DNA of 64,000 bases, from assembly GCF_028464065.1 (NCBI RefSeq), contig NZ_CP116808.1, positions 1 to 64,000 of the forward strand, read 5' to 3'. Shown here piece after piece: positions 35,500-42,795 of this stretch. Position 1 is the first letter of the stretch; each line of letters starts with the position of its first letter. A program made the position numbers and the translations under genes. Source of the DNA: Saprospira sp. CCB-QB6 (lineage in GTDB: Bacteria; Bacteroidota; Bacteroidia; Chitinophagales; Saprospiraceae). Below the pieces are notes generated by a model, which ran no database searches, had not been told where the DNA came from, and worked only from the letters and a program-made list of their open reading frames with translations.

Positions 35500-35943
35500 C
35501 TATTTACAGCTACAAGACCACTTTTTACCCAAATCAATTACCGTAATTACTCTAGGGTCCGTCTCACAAGCCCCAATCACGACACGCAACTTTTGGCCAT
35601 CTCGGCTGATGCCCTCATAGGCAAAAGAAGGACAAGGTTGGTCGTTCGGCTTGGTTTTCCGATAATTGATTTTCCCCTTTTCCAAAATTTCTTGAATTTC
35701 ATAGGCATCAATATGCCGACAAGCAGAACGGCATTGGCCGTGCTTGGTCATCCGCAGTGGCTGCCCCTTAAACTCCAAGTCATCATAATCAAAATCCTTC
35801 TTCAGGATGCTTCTCTTGGCTGGTTCATCAGCAGAAGCACTATCCTTTTGCTGAACAATGGCTTCCTGCTCCGAAGGCTGCTGAGGCTCAAATTGACAAG
35901 CGCCTAAGCAAAAAAGCACAAATAACAAATAGAGATATCGCAT
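35500..35943 (-). CDS. DUF4258-domain lipoprotein
   Basis: Starting at MRYLYLLF (147 residues), it has a lipobox LGAC and a linker rich in Gln, Glu and Ser. A compact domain with MTKHGQCRSACRHIDAYEI, then KINYRKTKPNDQPCPSFAYEG and VVIGACETDPRVITVIDLG follows. This fits the DUF4258 pattern (MTxHxxxR start, V-V-G beta hairpin, V-ITV end), a fold related to the BECR-type ribonuclease toxins. Five cysteines suggest disulphides. The longer in-frame start nine codons upstream would spoil the lipoprotein signal. Probably a periplasmic or outer-membrane lipoprotein of unknown role. Confidence 0.6.
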   Translation of the reverse strand: MRYLYLLFVLFCLGACQFEPQQPSEQEAIVQQKDSASADEPAKRSILKKDFDYDDLEFKGQPLRMTKHGQCRSACRHIDAYEIQEILEKGKINYRKTKPNDQPCPSFAYEGISRDGQKLRVVIGACETDPRVITVIDLGKKWSCSCK

Positions 35944-36012
35944 ATTTATATATATTCGGTTATGGTCCAAATATTGAACGCTTTTAAATTTCTCACAAGA
36001 TAAACTATAGAT

Positions 36013-36639
36013 ATGAAAAAGCTAATCGTTTTTTGTAGTTTCCCCTTGCTCGCTTTTAGCAGTATGCCCCAAGCAGCCGAAAATCATTTATCTACTGAAA
36101 CAACAATAAACATTATGGAAGAAAACCTTATGACTGATGACGAGTACGTCATGACTGAAGCAGAAGCCGCAGCCTATAAGAAATTAGCCTTTGGCCTAAG
36201 AGACCGCATCAAAGCAGGTGAAGATATTTATGATTTGTCCAAGGAAGGCACTGAAATCCTTTGGCAGGCAAGAGCTGCCTGTAAAAAAGCCTTTACTATT
36301 TTTGAAGAGAAATGCCCCTTTGGTGCTTATGAAAAACCAACAGACTACTCGCCTCAAGGAATGAAAGACTTCCTCTCCGATCGTCAGGGAGCTTGGCGAG
36401 CTGGAATCCCACACAAAAACTACTTCAAAGAGGAGTCTAAAGCCTTTATGATGCTTAAGATGTGGTTTAAGATGCACGAAGCACATATAAACTTCCTCAA
36501 TGATGGCAAGAAGGAGGCGCTAGAGTTTGCCAGCTTATCCAAGCGTTTTTATCTGCGTTTTCTTAGCCCCAAAACAAGATTGGAAAAAGGCTATAGCAAA
36601 GAACAATACCAAAAAATGTATGGCGGAGCTGCACGCTAA
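36013..36639 (+). CDS. Hypothetical exported helical protein
   Basis: A 208-residue protein with a signal peptide (about 1-21, ending MPQAA), a short acidic segment and then helices (EAEAAAYKKLAFGLRDRIKA, ILWQARAACKKAFTIFEEKC, FMMLKMWFKMHEAHINFLND). The two cysteines in ACKKAFTIFEEKC could pair. I do not recognise a family. It diverges from the DUF4258 gene across 69 bases and ends in a strong bidirectional terminator. Confidence 0.6.
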   Translation: MKKLIVFCSFPLLAFSSMPQAAENHLSTETTINIMEENLMTDDEYVMTEAEAAAYKKLAFGLRDRIKAGEDIYDLSKEGTEILWQARAACKKAFTIFEEKCPFGAYEKPTDYSPQGMKDFLSDRQGAWRAGIPHKNYFKEESKAFMMLKMWFKMHEAHINFLNDGKKEALEFASLSKRFYLRFLSPKTRLEKGYSKEQYQKMYGGAAR

Positions 36640-36645
36640 TCATTA

Positions 36646-36684
36646 GAAAAAAGGGCTGTCGAAAATTCGACAGCCCTTTTTGGT
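36646..36684. terminator. Bidirectional terminator
   Basis: A 15-bp stem AAAAGGGCTGTCGA/TCGACAGCCCTTTT with a four-base loop. It is shared by the convergent genes ending at 36639 and 36685. Confidence 0.9.
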
Positions 36685-37455
36685 TTAATCGCGAAGCAAA
36701 GCTTCAAACTTCTCAAAATAGGGAGGGAGTTCTGTTTGCTGGAGCCTGTTTTGGCCCAAAAAAGCTTCCTTTAAGGCCCAAAGTTGTAGTTTTTCTTCTA
36801 AGCTACGTTTAGGCAGCTTTGCTAAAACAGCATACAAAGGCTCAAAGTCGCTAACAACGGCCTGAAAAAAAGCGAGGGCTTTATCATTTAGGCCAAATTC
36901 TTCTAAGTTTTTGGCTACGCCAATCATATCTGGACCAATAAGCTGGGCCGCATGGCTAAAAAAATGCTGGCTGAGGAGCAAGCGGGCGTAGCGCATGCTC
37001 AACTCTCCTTCCTTATCTTTGCGGTCCTCAAAATAGCAGGCCATATAGAGCAACCAATCTCTCAATTCTGCTATTTCTTCTAGCTTTTTATTTTCCTTGT
37101 TTTGGACCAAAAAATTAGCGGCGAAGTTGAGCAAGGGCAAAATGCGGTAAGCCAAATCTTGGGCGGCTTTGGTTTGCTTGAGCTCCGATTGCCAGAGATC
37201 CAATAAGCGGCAGGCCTCAATTAGATCGAGCCAAAAAGGCATTTGGCTATTTAGGTCCAAACTACCAACTTCTTCCTCTGTTTTATATCCGCCTTGCCAA
37301 AGCCAGAGCCGCAGCATCCAGCCACCCGGCCAGTTATCGTTTTGGCTAATTTGGGCCCAAGCCCATTCAGCAGCTTGGGGATTTTGGTACTTGAGCAAGC
37401 ACTCAAAAAAAGGTCTATTGGGGCTTTTGCCCAAAAAAGGATAGAAGTCCGTCAT
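36685..37455 (-). CDS. Hypothetical cytosolic helical protein
   Basis: Starting at MTDFYPFLGKSP (256 residues). It is rich in Leu, Trp and Ala, and its helical hairpins look like divergent TPR/HEAT repeats (PFWLDLIEACRLLDLWQSEL, YRILPLLNFAANFLVQ, RYARLLLSQHFFSHAAQLIG). No signal peptide or catalytic motif. The in-frame ATG 19 codons upstream is less likely because it adds a hydrophobic tail with no family-like features. Function unknown. Confidence 0.6.
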   Translation of the reverse strand: MTDFYPFLGKSPNRPFFECLLKYQNPQAAEWAWAQISQNDNWPGGWMLRLWLWQGGYKTEEEVGSLDLNSQMPFWLDLIEACRLLDLWQSELKQTKAAQDLAYRILPLLNFAANFLVQNKENKKLEEIAELRDWLLYMACYFEDRKDKEGELSMRYARLLLSQHFFSHAAQLIGPDMIGVAKNLEEFGLNDKALAFFQAVVSDFEPLYAVLAKLPKRSLEEKLQLWALKEAFLGQNRLQQTELPPYFEKFEALLRD

Positions 37456-37573
37456 GATTGGCGATTTATTTTGGCCCAAAGTTGCAAATTCAAAGGGAAA
37501 AGCAAGGCCCAAATTCTACTCTTTTTTATTTTTTTGTAATTTTGGTCCCTTTGGAGCCTCTTTTTGCGGTCTA

Positions 37574-37715
37574 CAGGCCCGAAGGGCCGCAGGCTGAGGG
37601 ATGGATAGCAGGGCCGCCGAAGGCGGCAGACCAAAGCGCTTAAGCGCTGCAGGGCCGAGCGAATAGCGAGCTGCCGAATAGCCCGACCCGACCGAAGGGA
37701 GGGGCAGCCCCAAAA
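37574..37715 (+). repeat. Structured intergenic repeat, class A
   Basis: Forward copy ending 27 bases before a start codon. Terminal stem GGCTG/CAGCC, central stem GCAG/CTGC. H1 is changed to GCCGCC-gaa-GGCGGC, H2 AGCGC-ttaa-GCGCT, H3 CCC-gaccgaa-GGG. Outer hairpin GGCCC-gaa-GGGCC. Confidence 0.92.
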
Positions 37716-37742
37716 CAACAACATTTAGCCGATAAACGAGAT

Positions 37743-39398
37743 ATGAAAACACCCAGTAGCGACTTATTCCGAATGATTCAGGCCATGAGCTCGGCCGAAA
37801 AACGCTATTTTAAAAAAGATAGTCGGGATAGTAATACTTCGCACCTTTTTGATTTGATCAATGAGCAGGAAGAATATGATGAAGAGCAGATTAAAAGACG
37901 GTTGCGCGATGCTTCTTTTGCCAAAAACCTGAAGGTGCACAAAAACCGCCTGCAACAGCTTTTGCTCAAGAGTTTGCGGGCTTATCACGAAGAAAAAACG
38001 GGGCGTTCTAAGGTGCGTGTCCTTTTGGATAATGCCGAAATTCTGATCCAAAAACAGTTGTATGATTTGGCTATTGGGCAATTGGACAAGGCCAGCAGTT
38101 TATCGGAAGAATATGAAGAATATGAGCTTTTGCTCGAAACTCAATCGCTACAAGCGCGACTAGGCGGTGCCTATCAAAAGGCCAAAGCGCCTTTTTTGGC
38201 CCTACAAGAAACGGCGGCGCTCTTACACAATTATAGCCAATACGCCTTGCTCAACGAGGAATTGAGTCGAATGATGAACGCCCCTTGTAGTCCCTTAGAA
38301 ACCAAAAGTCGCTCGAGAAAAATGCAGCAGATGCTGCAAGCGCAAATTTTGGAAAAAGATTATCAGCCAGCGAGCAGCAAAGCCATGCGCAGTTGGTTAC
38401 AATCGCAGGCGCTTTTGGCCAAGGCCAAAGGCATGGATCAATCGGCACTAGAATATAGTCAGGCGGCACTAGACAATATGGAAGAGCAGCCTAAACTTTT
38501 GGAAGCGCAGGCGGCTGCCTACCTCAAGTTATTGATGAATCATTTTAGTTTTTCTTTGGGCCTTAAGGAAGAGAAAGAGCTTTGGCAAGAATTTGAAAAA
38601 GCGGAAGCTCATTGCAAAAAGCATAAGTTTTTGTATCCAAGATTGCTGCATTTGCATCTGCTCTTTTTGCTACATTGGCAGGGCCAAGCTGCGCATGAGC
38701 GCATGGCTATTTTCTTGAGCGATCATACACTTCCACTCATTAAACGCTATGGTTTGGAGCAACAGGCTATTCTTGAGCAGCTGCTGCCTTTGGCGCTTAA
38801 TCCGCTTTATTTATCAGGCAATTATAGCGAATTACAAACTTGTATTCAGCTTTTGCAAGCTATGGATTTGCCCAGTTTGAATGCCAAAACTATTGATTTA
38901 ATTAGTTATTGGGAAAGCTTTAGAGCGGGACAACTAAAAACAAAAGCTAACGAGATCGAAAATGACCTTAAGAGTTTGGGCCGACAAGCGAGTCGCTATC
39001 CTTTTTATGAAAAAAACCTCAAATTGTTGCTTCAGCTCAGCGACTTGAGCCAAGAAGGACAAGGCGAGTTGCTCGCCCTTTATGCCCAACAATTAAAAGC
39101 CCTTCCCAAGGATGCAATTTGGCAGCAGTGGAACCAATTATTGCCCTTAGAAGAATACTGGAAGGGAATTTTATTTTTTGGGGCTGCCCCTCCCTTCGGT
39201 CGGGTCGGGCTATGTCGTGGCTCGCTGCTCGCTCGGCCCTGCAGTTTTTTCGCTTCGCTCAAAAACTTTGGTCTGCGGCTGCGCCGCACCAGCTTCCATC
39301 CCTCAGCCTGCGGCCCTTCGCCCCCCCCTAGGGCCAAGACCCTAGGCTATAGAAAAAATCGTCATCCCCTCCTTCGAGGGGATTTGCTGTTCCACTAG
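37743..39398 (+). CDS. Helical-repeat protein with repeat-derived C-terminal tail
   Basis: The 551-codon frame begins with about 475 residues of a Leu/Gln/Glu-rich helical protein (LFRMIQAMSSAEKRYFKKDS, LKVHKNRLQQLLLKSLRAY, repeated YxLAxxxLxxA helices) of a kind common in Bacteroidota genomes and of unknown role. From 39174 on (after EEYWKGILF) the frame runs straight into a reverse-oriented structured repeat. Its last 75 or so codons are translated repeat: Arg-, Pro- and Cys-rich, unlike the rest. The element has evidently replaced or displaced the original 3' end. Loss of function or a novel tail are both possible; the body of the gene looks intact. Confidence 0.75.
   Translation: MKTPSSDLFRMIQAMSSAEKRYFKKDSRDSNTSHLFDLINEQEEYDEEQIKRRLRDASFAKNLKVHKNRLQQLLLKSLRAYHEEKTGRSKVRVLLDNAEILIQKQLYDLAIGQLDKASSLSEEYEEYELLLETQSLQARLGGAYQKAKAPFLALQETAALLHNYSQYALLNEELSRMMNAPCSPLETKSRSRKMQQMLQAQILEKDYQPASSKAMRSWLQSQALLAKAKGMDQSALEYSQAALDNMEEQPKLLEAQAAAYLKLLMNHFSFSLGLKEEKELWQEFEKAEAHCKKHKFLYPRLLHLHLLFLLHWQGQAAHERMAIFLSDHTLPLIKRYGLEQQAILEQLLPLALNPLYLSGNYSELQTCIQLLQAMDLPSLNAKTIDLISYWESFRAGQLKTKANEIENDLKSLGRQASRYPFYEKNLKLLLQLSDLSQEGQGELLALYAQQLKALPKDAIWQQWNQLLPLEEYWKGILFFGAAPPFGRVGLCRGSLLARPCSFFASLKNFGLRLRRTSFHPSACGPSPPPRAKTLGYRKNRHPLLRGDLLFH
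39174..39327 (-). repeat. Structured intergenic repeat, class A, inside a gene's 3' end
   Basis: Reverse copy overlapping the preceding reading frame. Terminal stem GGCTG/CAGCC. The central stem is TGG/CCA, a third combination for class A. H1 TGCGGC-gca-GCCGCA. H2 is a TTTTT/AAAAA-type stem capped by GAGCGAAGCGA. Confidence 0.92.
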
Positions 39399-39476
39399 GC
39401 TCCATCAGCAAAGAAGGGCTTTAGCCCGCTCTTTGCACAGCCCCACAACCATGGGCTTTAGCCCATGACCCCAAAA
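39326..39476. repeat. Cluster of small perfect hairpins between two repeats
   Basis: Successive inverted repeats: CCTAGGG/CCCTAGG (39327-39346), ATCCCCTC-cttc-GAGGGGAT (near 39365-39384), GGGC-ttta-GCCC (near 39416) and CATGGGC-ttta-GCCCATG (near 39450-39467). The ttta-loop hairpin reappears as GGAC-ttta-GTCC inside the next repeat (near 39625), again with paired changes. Confidence 0.65.
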
Positions 39477-39524
39477 CTGCCCAACCGCCGAAGAAGACAG
39501 CCCAAAGAAAAAAGACAGCTGAGC

Positions 39525-39692
39525 GGCCTAGCGATGGTAGGCAGTGCGGCAAAGCCGCAGACCCAGCAAAAACTTGTTTTTTGCGCAGGGCCGAGCGAAC
39601 AGCGAGCTGCCGAACGACAACAAGGACTTTAGTCCGCTGTTCGACGACCAAAGGGAGTAACCGCCCGCCGAAGGCGGGAGGCCCCAAAAAAA
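39525..39692 (+). repeat. Structured intergenic repeat, class B with alternative right module
   Basis: Forward copy. Terminal stem GGCCT/AGGCC. The central stem is extended to GGCAG/CTGCC. H1 TGCGGC-aaa-GCCGCA, H2 GCAAAAA/TTTTTTGC. The right part has GACAAC, a GGAC-ttta-GTCC hairpin, GTTCGACGACC and GGGAGTAACCGCC, shared with the copy at 47496. Confidence 0.9.
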
Positions 39693-39716
39693 CTGGTTAA
39701 AAATGAATGTAGAAGC

Positions 39717-40178
39717 CTAAAAATTTCTTTTTTCGTACCTAAAATTACAGTTGATTTTTTGTTCTTCACCATCTATTTTAGATATCCATATTCCATGTCT
39801 TATTGGTTTATAATATTTTTCGAGCACTACTATAGGCATAAGAGTTTCTGGATCATAAGGTGATGCATATTTTAGTAGCGTCTCCTCTGGTATAAAAAGT
39901 AGTCCTTTTAAAAATTCACCATCAGTATAATATTTAAAATGTATTAAATTTCCTTTTTTATCAAGTAACAACTTTTTATTCCCATCAACTACCAATAGAG
40001 TAGTATCTTTAACAGTCGATGGTATTTTTATTAACTTATATCCTATATCTACAGGTATACCATACACTTCAGACATTGAAACATTGCAATCAATATGAAT
40101 AGGATAATTCATATCTTGAGACAGGAGTTCACAAAAAAATAAAAACATAACACAAATTACCAGCATCAAATTTTTCAT
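39717..40178 (-). CDS. Hypothetical exported protein
   Basis: A 153-residue, AT-rich gene. Signal peptide (about 1-20, ending ELLSQ), then a beta-rich body (PIHIDCNVSMSEVYGIPVDIG, LLVVDGNKKLLLDKKGNLIHFKYY, VVLEKYYKPIRHGIWISKIDG). The KLLLDKKGNLIHFKY hairpin resembles MORN/WG-type strands, but no family is assigned. It lies in an AT-rich cluster with a gene remnant just upstream, and a structured repeat 24 bases downstream of its stop. Confidence 0.55.
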   Translation of the reverse strand: MKNLMLVICVMFLFFCELLSQDMNYPIHIDCNVSMSEVYGIPVDIGYKLIKIPSTVKDTTLLVVDGNKKLLLDKKGNLIHFKYYTDGEFLKGLLFIPEETLLKYASPYDPETLMPIVVLEKYYKPIRHGIWISKIDGEEQKINCNFRYEKRNF

Positions 40179-40195
40179 ACTATTAAATTTTAAGG

Positions 40196-40280
40196 GTCGA
40201 CTCCAATTGAGACATCTCTACTTCCTGTTGCTGCACCAGCTCCTGTACTATAAATTTGCTCTTCCCCCAAAATTAGGATA
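40196..40280 (-). pseudogene. Gene remnant (C-terminal fragment)
   Basis: On the minus strand a short frame reads LILGEEQIYSTGAGAATG and then SRDVSIGVDP before a stop. Its Gly/Ala/Ser-rich end looks like the C-terminus of a larger exported or repeat protein. There is a stop codon six codons upstream of LILG and no start codon, so it is a leftover fragment. It sits 18 bases upstream of the gene that ends at 39717. Confidence 0.35.
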
Positions 40281-40376
40281 GTAGCTTAAGGTGGAAAAAC
40301 GGAAGAAAAAAGTCGTATAACGAAGCACTGTATCACAAAAAAGAGATAAGAAAGCCCCTAGTTGCTTTCTGCAAAA

Positions 40377-40886
40377 TCACTTCCCCTGTTCAACAAGGAC
40401 GAACCTTGTGCTTGAATCAATAGAATAGGTATAAGAAATATGCTCATTTTCAATGATGATTTGCCCCCTTTTTGCAAAGGCTAGGTTCTCCTTAAAATAT
40501 TCTTCAGGCTCATCATAAAATAGGTATAAAGCAATTCCCCGAACTCTATACAATTGAGCTTCTTCTATTATAGCGTTTTTTAAATTCGTAGGATTATACA
40601 TTTGCATCGTATCCGTATCACACAACCTAGCTGCTCCCAGTAGGATAACATTAGCGTTCTCTAGATCCCCATTTTGAGTCTTCGGTATTGGTAGATAATA
40701 GTCAATGTAAAAATCCTCTTGTTTATAACTTTCCAAATCCCTTTTAATAGGTCCATGACAAACAATATGAATACGATCCACAGTCTCCTTGTATCTATCC
40801 TTAGGATTTGAACAGCTCAATAACAACAGAACGAAGCTAATTTTTTTATTAAACACCCTGCCAATTTCCAAAAAACACATAGACAC
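40377..40886 (-). CDS. Hypothetical lipoprotein
   Basis: A 169-residue AT-rich gene. Hydrophobic ISFVLLLLSC gives a lipobox-like end near Cys25, followed by a polar domain (IHIVCHGPIKRDLESYKQED, IYDYYLPIPKTQNGDLENAN-like strands, GIALYLFYDEPEEYFKENL, a final YSIDSSTRFVLVEQG). The start could lie a few codons later, closer to KKISFVLLL. No family recognised. It lies 21 bases after the acetyltransferase in the same direction. Confidence 0.5.
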   Translation of the reverse strand: MSMCFLEIGRVFNKKISFVLLLLSCSNPKDRYKETVDRIHIVCHGPIKRDLESYKQEDFYIDYYLPIPKTQNGDLENANVILLGAARLCDTDTMQMYNPTNLKNAIIEEAQLYRVRGIALYLFYDEPEEYFKENLAFAKRGQIIIENEHISYTYSIDSSTRFVLVEQGK

Positions 40887-40907
40887 AACTATCTAAATAC
40901 CACACAC

Positions 40908-41447
40908 TTAGTCCTTATCTTTCTTCAACTCTAACCTCATCATTATATCGGTCTGCTCATCATCTCCAAGCCTGAAAATATGTTTGTCAAATTCTACAAA
41001 TCCATTTTTCTGATAAAAGCGGATAGCTCGGGAATTTTCTTCCCAAACACCTAACCATAGATAGCTTACTTTTCTATCTTTAGCTACCTGCATTGCTTTC
41101 TCATACAGTAACTGCCCCACCTTTTTACCATGAAAATGCTGCAATACATAGATACGTTCTATTTCAAGACTACTGTTATCCTGTAATTCGGTTTGGGAAT
41201 TTCCAAAATTCAATTTCAAGTAACCAATAACTTTATCATCAAAAACAGCAAAGTAAAATTCTGATAGTTCGTTGTTGAGTTCAGTTATTAATTTTGCTAC
41301 AGAAAAACCCTCATTTAAATATTTTGTCATATTTTCTTTGGTATTTCCCACCGAAAAGGTTTCACAAAATGTTTGTCTGCCTATTTCCTGTAATTGAGTA
41401 ACATTATCTAATGTCACTCTTTTAATTTCAATTTTTTCCATTGTCAT
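40908..41447 (-). CDS. GNAT-family N-acetyltransferase
   Basis: A 179-residue acetyl-CoA-dependent acetyltransferase. The GNAT fold is shown by FYFAVFDDKVIGYLKLNFGN (strands 2-4), the acyl-CoA loop IYVLQHFHGKKVGQLLYEKA (Q-x-x-x-x-V-G variant of the R/Q-x-x-G-x-G/A motif) and LGVWEENSRAIRFYQKNGF. The family acetylates amines on small molecules or proteins; the substrate is unknown. A likely alternative start is the second methionine. It heads the AT-rich cluster. Confidence 0.88.
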   Translation of the reverse strand: MTMEKIEIKRVTLDNVTQLQEIGRQTFCETFSVGNTKENMTKYLNEGFSVAKLITELNNELSEFYFAVFDDKVIGYLKLNFGNSQTELQDNSSLEIERIYVLQHFHGKKVGQLLYEKAMQVAKDRKVSYLWLGVWEENSRAIRFYQKNGFVEFDKHIFRLGDDEQTDIMMRLELKKDKD

Positions 41448-41528
41448 TTATTATTTTCTAGTGTGGTAATGCTTTAAGCTAGCCTTACCACATGCAAGAT
41501 AGTTAATTATAAAAAGATTCCAGCTCCT

Positions 41529-41551
41529 AGGCGGCGAAGCCGCTGCAGGCC
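41529..41551 (+). repeat. Solo fragment of the structured repeat
   Basis: TAGGCGGCGAAGCCGC followed by TGCAGGCC matches the outer hairpin (GGCGGC-gaa-GCCGCC type) and left terminal arm of the family, without the rest of the element. A remnant or partial insertion. Confidence 0.6.
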
Positions 41552-41626
41552 AAGTGGAGGTCAAAAAGTTTCTATTTTTTTTGACGATCTAGCGCTGACA
41601 GCTAAAGCTATGCTTAAAAGCAGCAA

Positions 41627-42526
41627 TCAAGTCATTTTATTTTTGGCTGTTTGTCTATACAAAGCCAAATAAGAGAGCCGATAAAAATCAAATAGTTTTA
41701 ATGAAGGTTGAGGCGCAAACAACTGCTTTTCCCAACTTTTGTGCATAATTCGGTGTATATGAGCCCATAAAGGGGCAAAAAACTGGACCTTCTTCCAAAC
41801 CCGCCAAAGCTTTATATCGTCTAACATAGGAAAAGCGGCTGTAGTAGACAAAAAATGCAGGTTTTCTACGGCTTGCTTAGATTTGGCCAAAAAGGCCGCA
41901 TTTTCATCTAGGCCCAAATGAATAACGGCATTATCTATTTGTCGAATCTCTTTTTTTTCTTGGGCCAATTGCCAGCCCCAAAGGCTGTCTTCATGCCCAT
42001 ACTGCTTGAGCTGCTCCTCAAAGGGTTGGGCCAAAGCCCAAGCCCGAGGCAAAGCAAAATTATTACTCATAAAAGAAGCATAAGGCTGCGCTTGGCGCGT
42101 TGCCAGAGGGCGTACTTCTCGAGTTCGGCCATAGGTCCAGTGCAAACTAAATTTAGCTGCGGGGCAAACTGGGGCGTATTCTCTCCCACCAACCAGCACC
42201 CAAGGCCCCAAATGATGGAGGTATTGGGCCAAAAAATTGGGCGAACTGGGCCAACTGTCGGCATCCAAATACAACAAATAAGGCTGGCTAGCCATTTGGG
42301 CCAAGCGATTGCGAATAGCCGCCCGACCAATATTTTTTTCTAAAAAAACCTTTTGCAAAAAAGGATGCTCAGGTAAATTTCTCAGCTGTTGCCGATAAGT
42401 TTCCGCAGAGCCATCATCCATACAAATTAACTCTAGGGCTATATTCTCGGCCTCCATTTGCTGTAAAAGCGCTTGTAGAAGCGGGCCCACCTCATAATTA
42501 TAATTGGGTATTAGAATCGAGAGCAT
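41627..42526 (-). CDS. Family 2 glycosyltransferase
   Basis: A 299-residue GT-A protein: LSILIPNYNYEVGPLLQALL opens the fold, LELICMDDGSAETYRQQL holds the first acidic motif, YLLYLDADSWPSSPNFL contains the metal-binding D-x-D (DAD), and FEEQLKQYGHEDSLWGWQL carries the acceptor-site ED motif. A chondroitin-polymerase-like GT2 group has the same arrangement. The substrate is unknown. Transcribed alone; no other polysaccharide gene is beside it. Confidence 0.88.
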   Translation of the reverse strand: MLSILIPNYNYEVGPLLQALLQQMEAENIALELICMDDGSAETYRQQLRNLPEHPFLQKVFLEKNIGRAAIRNRLAQMASQPYLLYLDADSWPSSPNFLAQYLHHLGPWVLVGGREYAPVCPAAKFSLHWTYGRTREVRPLATRQAQPYASFMSNNFALPRAWALAQPFEEQLKQYGHEDSLWGWQLAQEKKEIRQIDNAVIHLGLDENAAFLAKSKQAVENLHFLSTTAAFPMLDDIKLWRVWKKVQFFAPLWAHIHRIMHKSWEKQLFAPQPSLKLFDFYRLSYLALYRQTAKNKMT

Positions 42527-42597
42527 AAAATCAAGTAAACAATAAATTATTTAAAAGTCTTTATTAACTGAATGTTCAAGCTTGGTTTTTGTGGTCT

Positions 42598-42747
42598 AGA
42601 GGAGCGAAGCGACTGGCCTAGCGATGTGTAGGGGTGGCCGAAGGCCAGACCAAAGTTTTTGAGCGAAGCGAAAAAACTGCAGGGCCGAGCGAGCAGCGAG
42701 CCCCGAAACGCAGCGCCGCAAGGCGAAGCCGCAGCTGAGGCCCCAAA
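42598..42747 (+). repeat. Structured intergenic repeat, class B
   Basis: Forward copy 48 bases before a start codon. Terminal stem GGCCT/AGGCC, central stem GGGG/CCCC, H1 TGGCC-gaa-GGCCA. H2 is a TTTTT/AAAAA stem with GAGCGAAGCGA cap. Outer GAGCGAAGCGAC hairpin. Confidence 0.92.
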
Positions 42748-42795
42748 TTACTTTAATTCTTCATTTAAAAAAATACGGCCAGCAGGCCCCTAACT

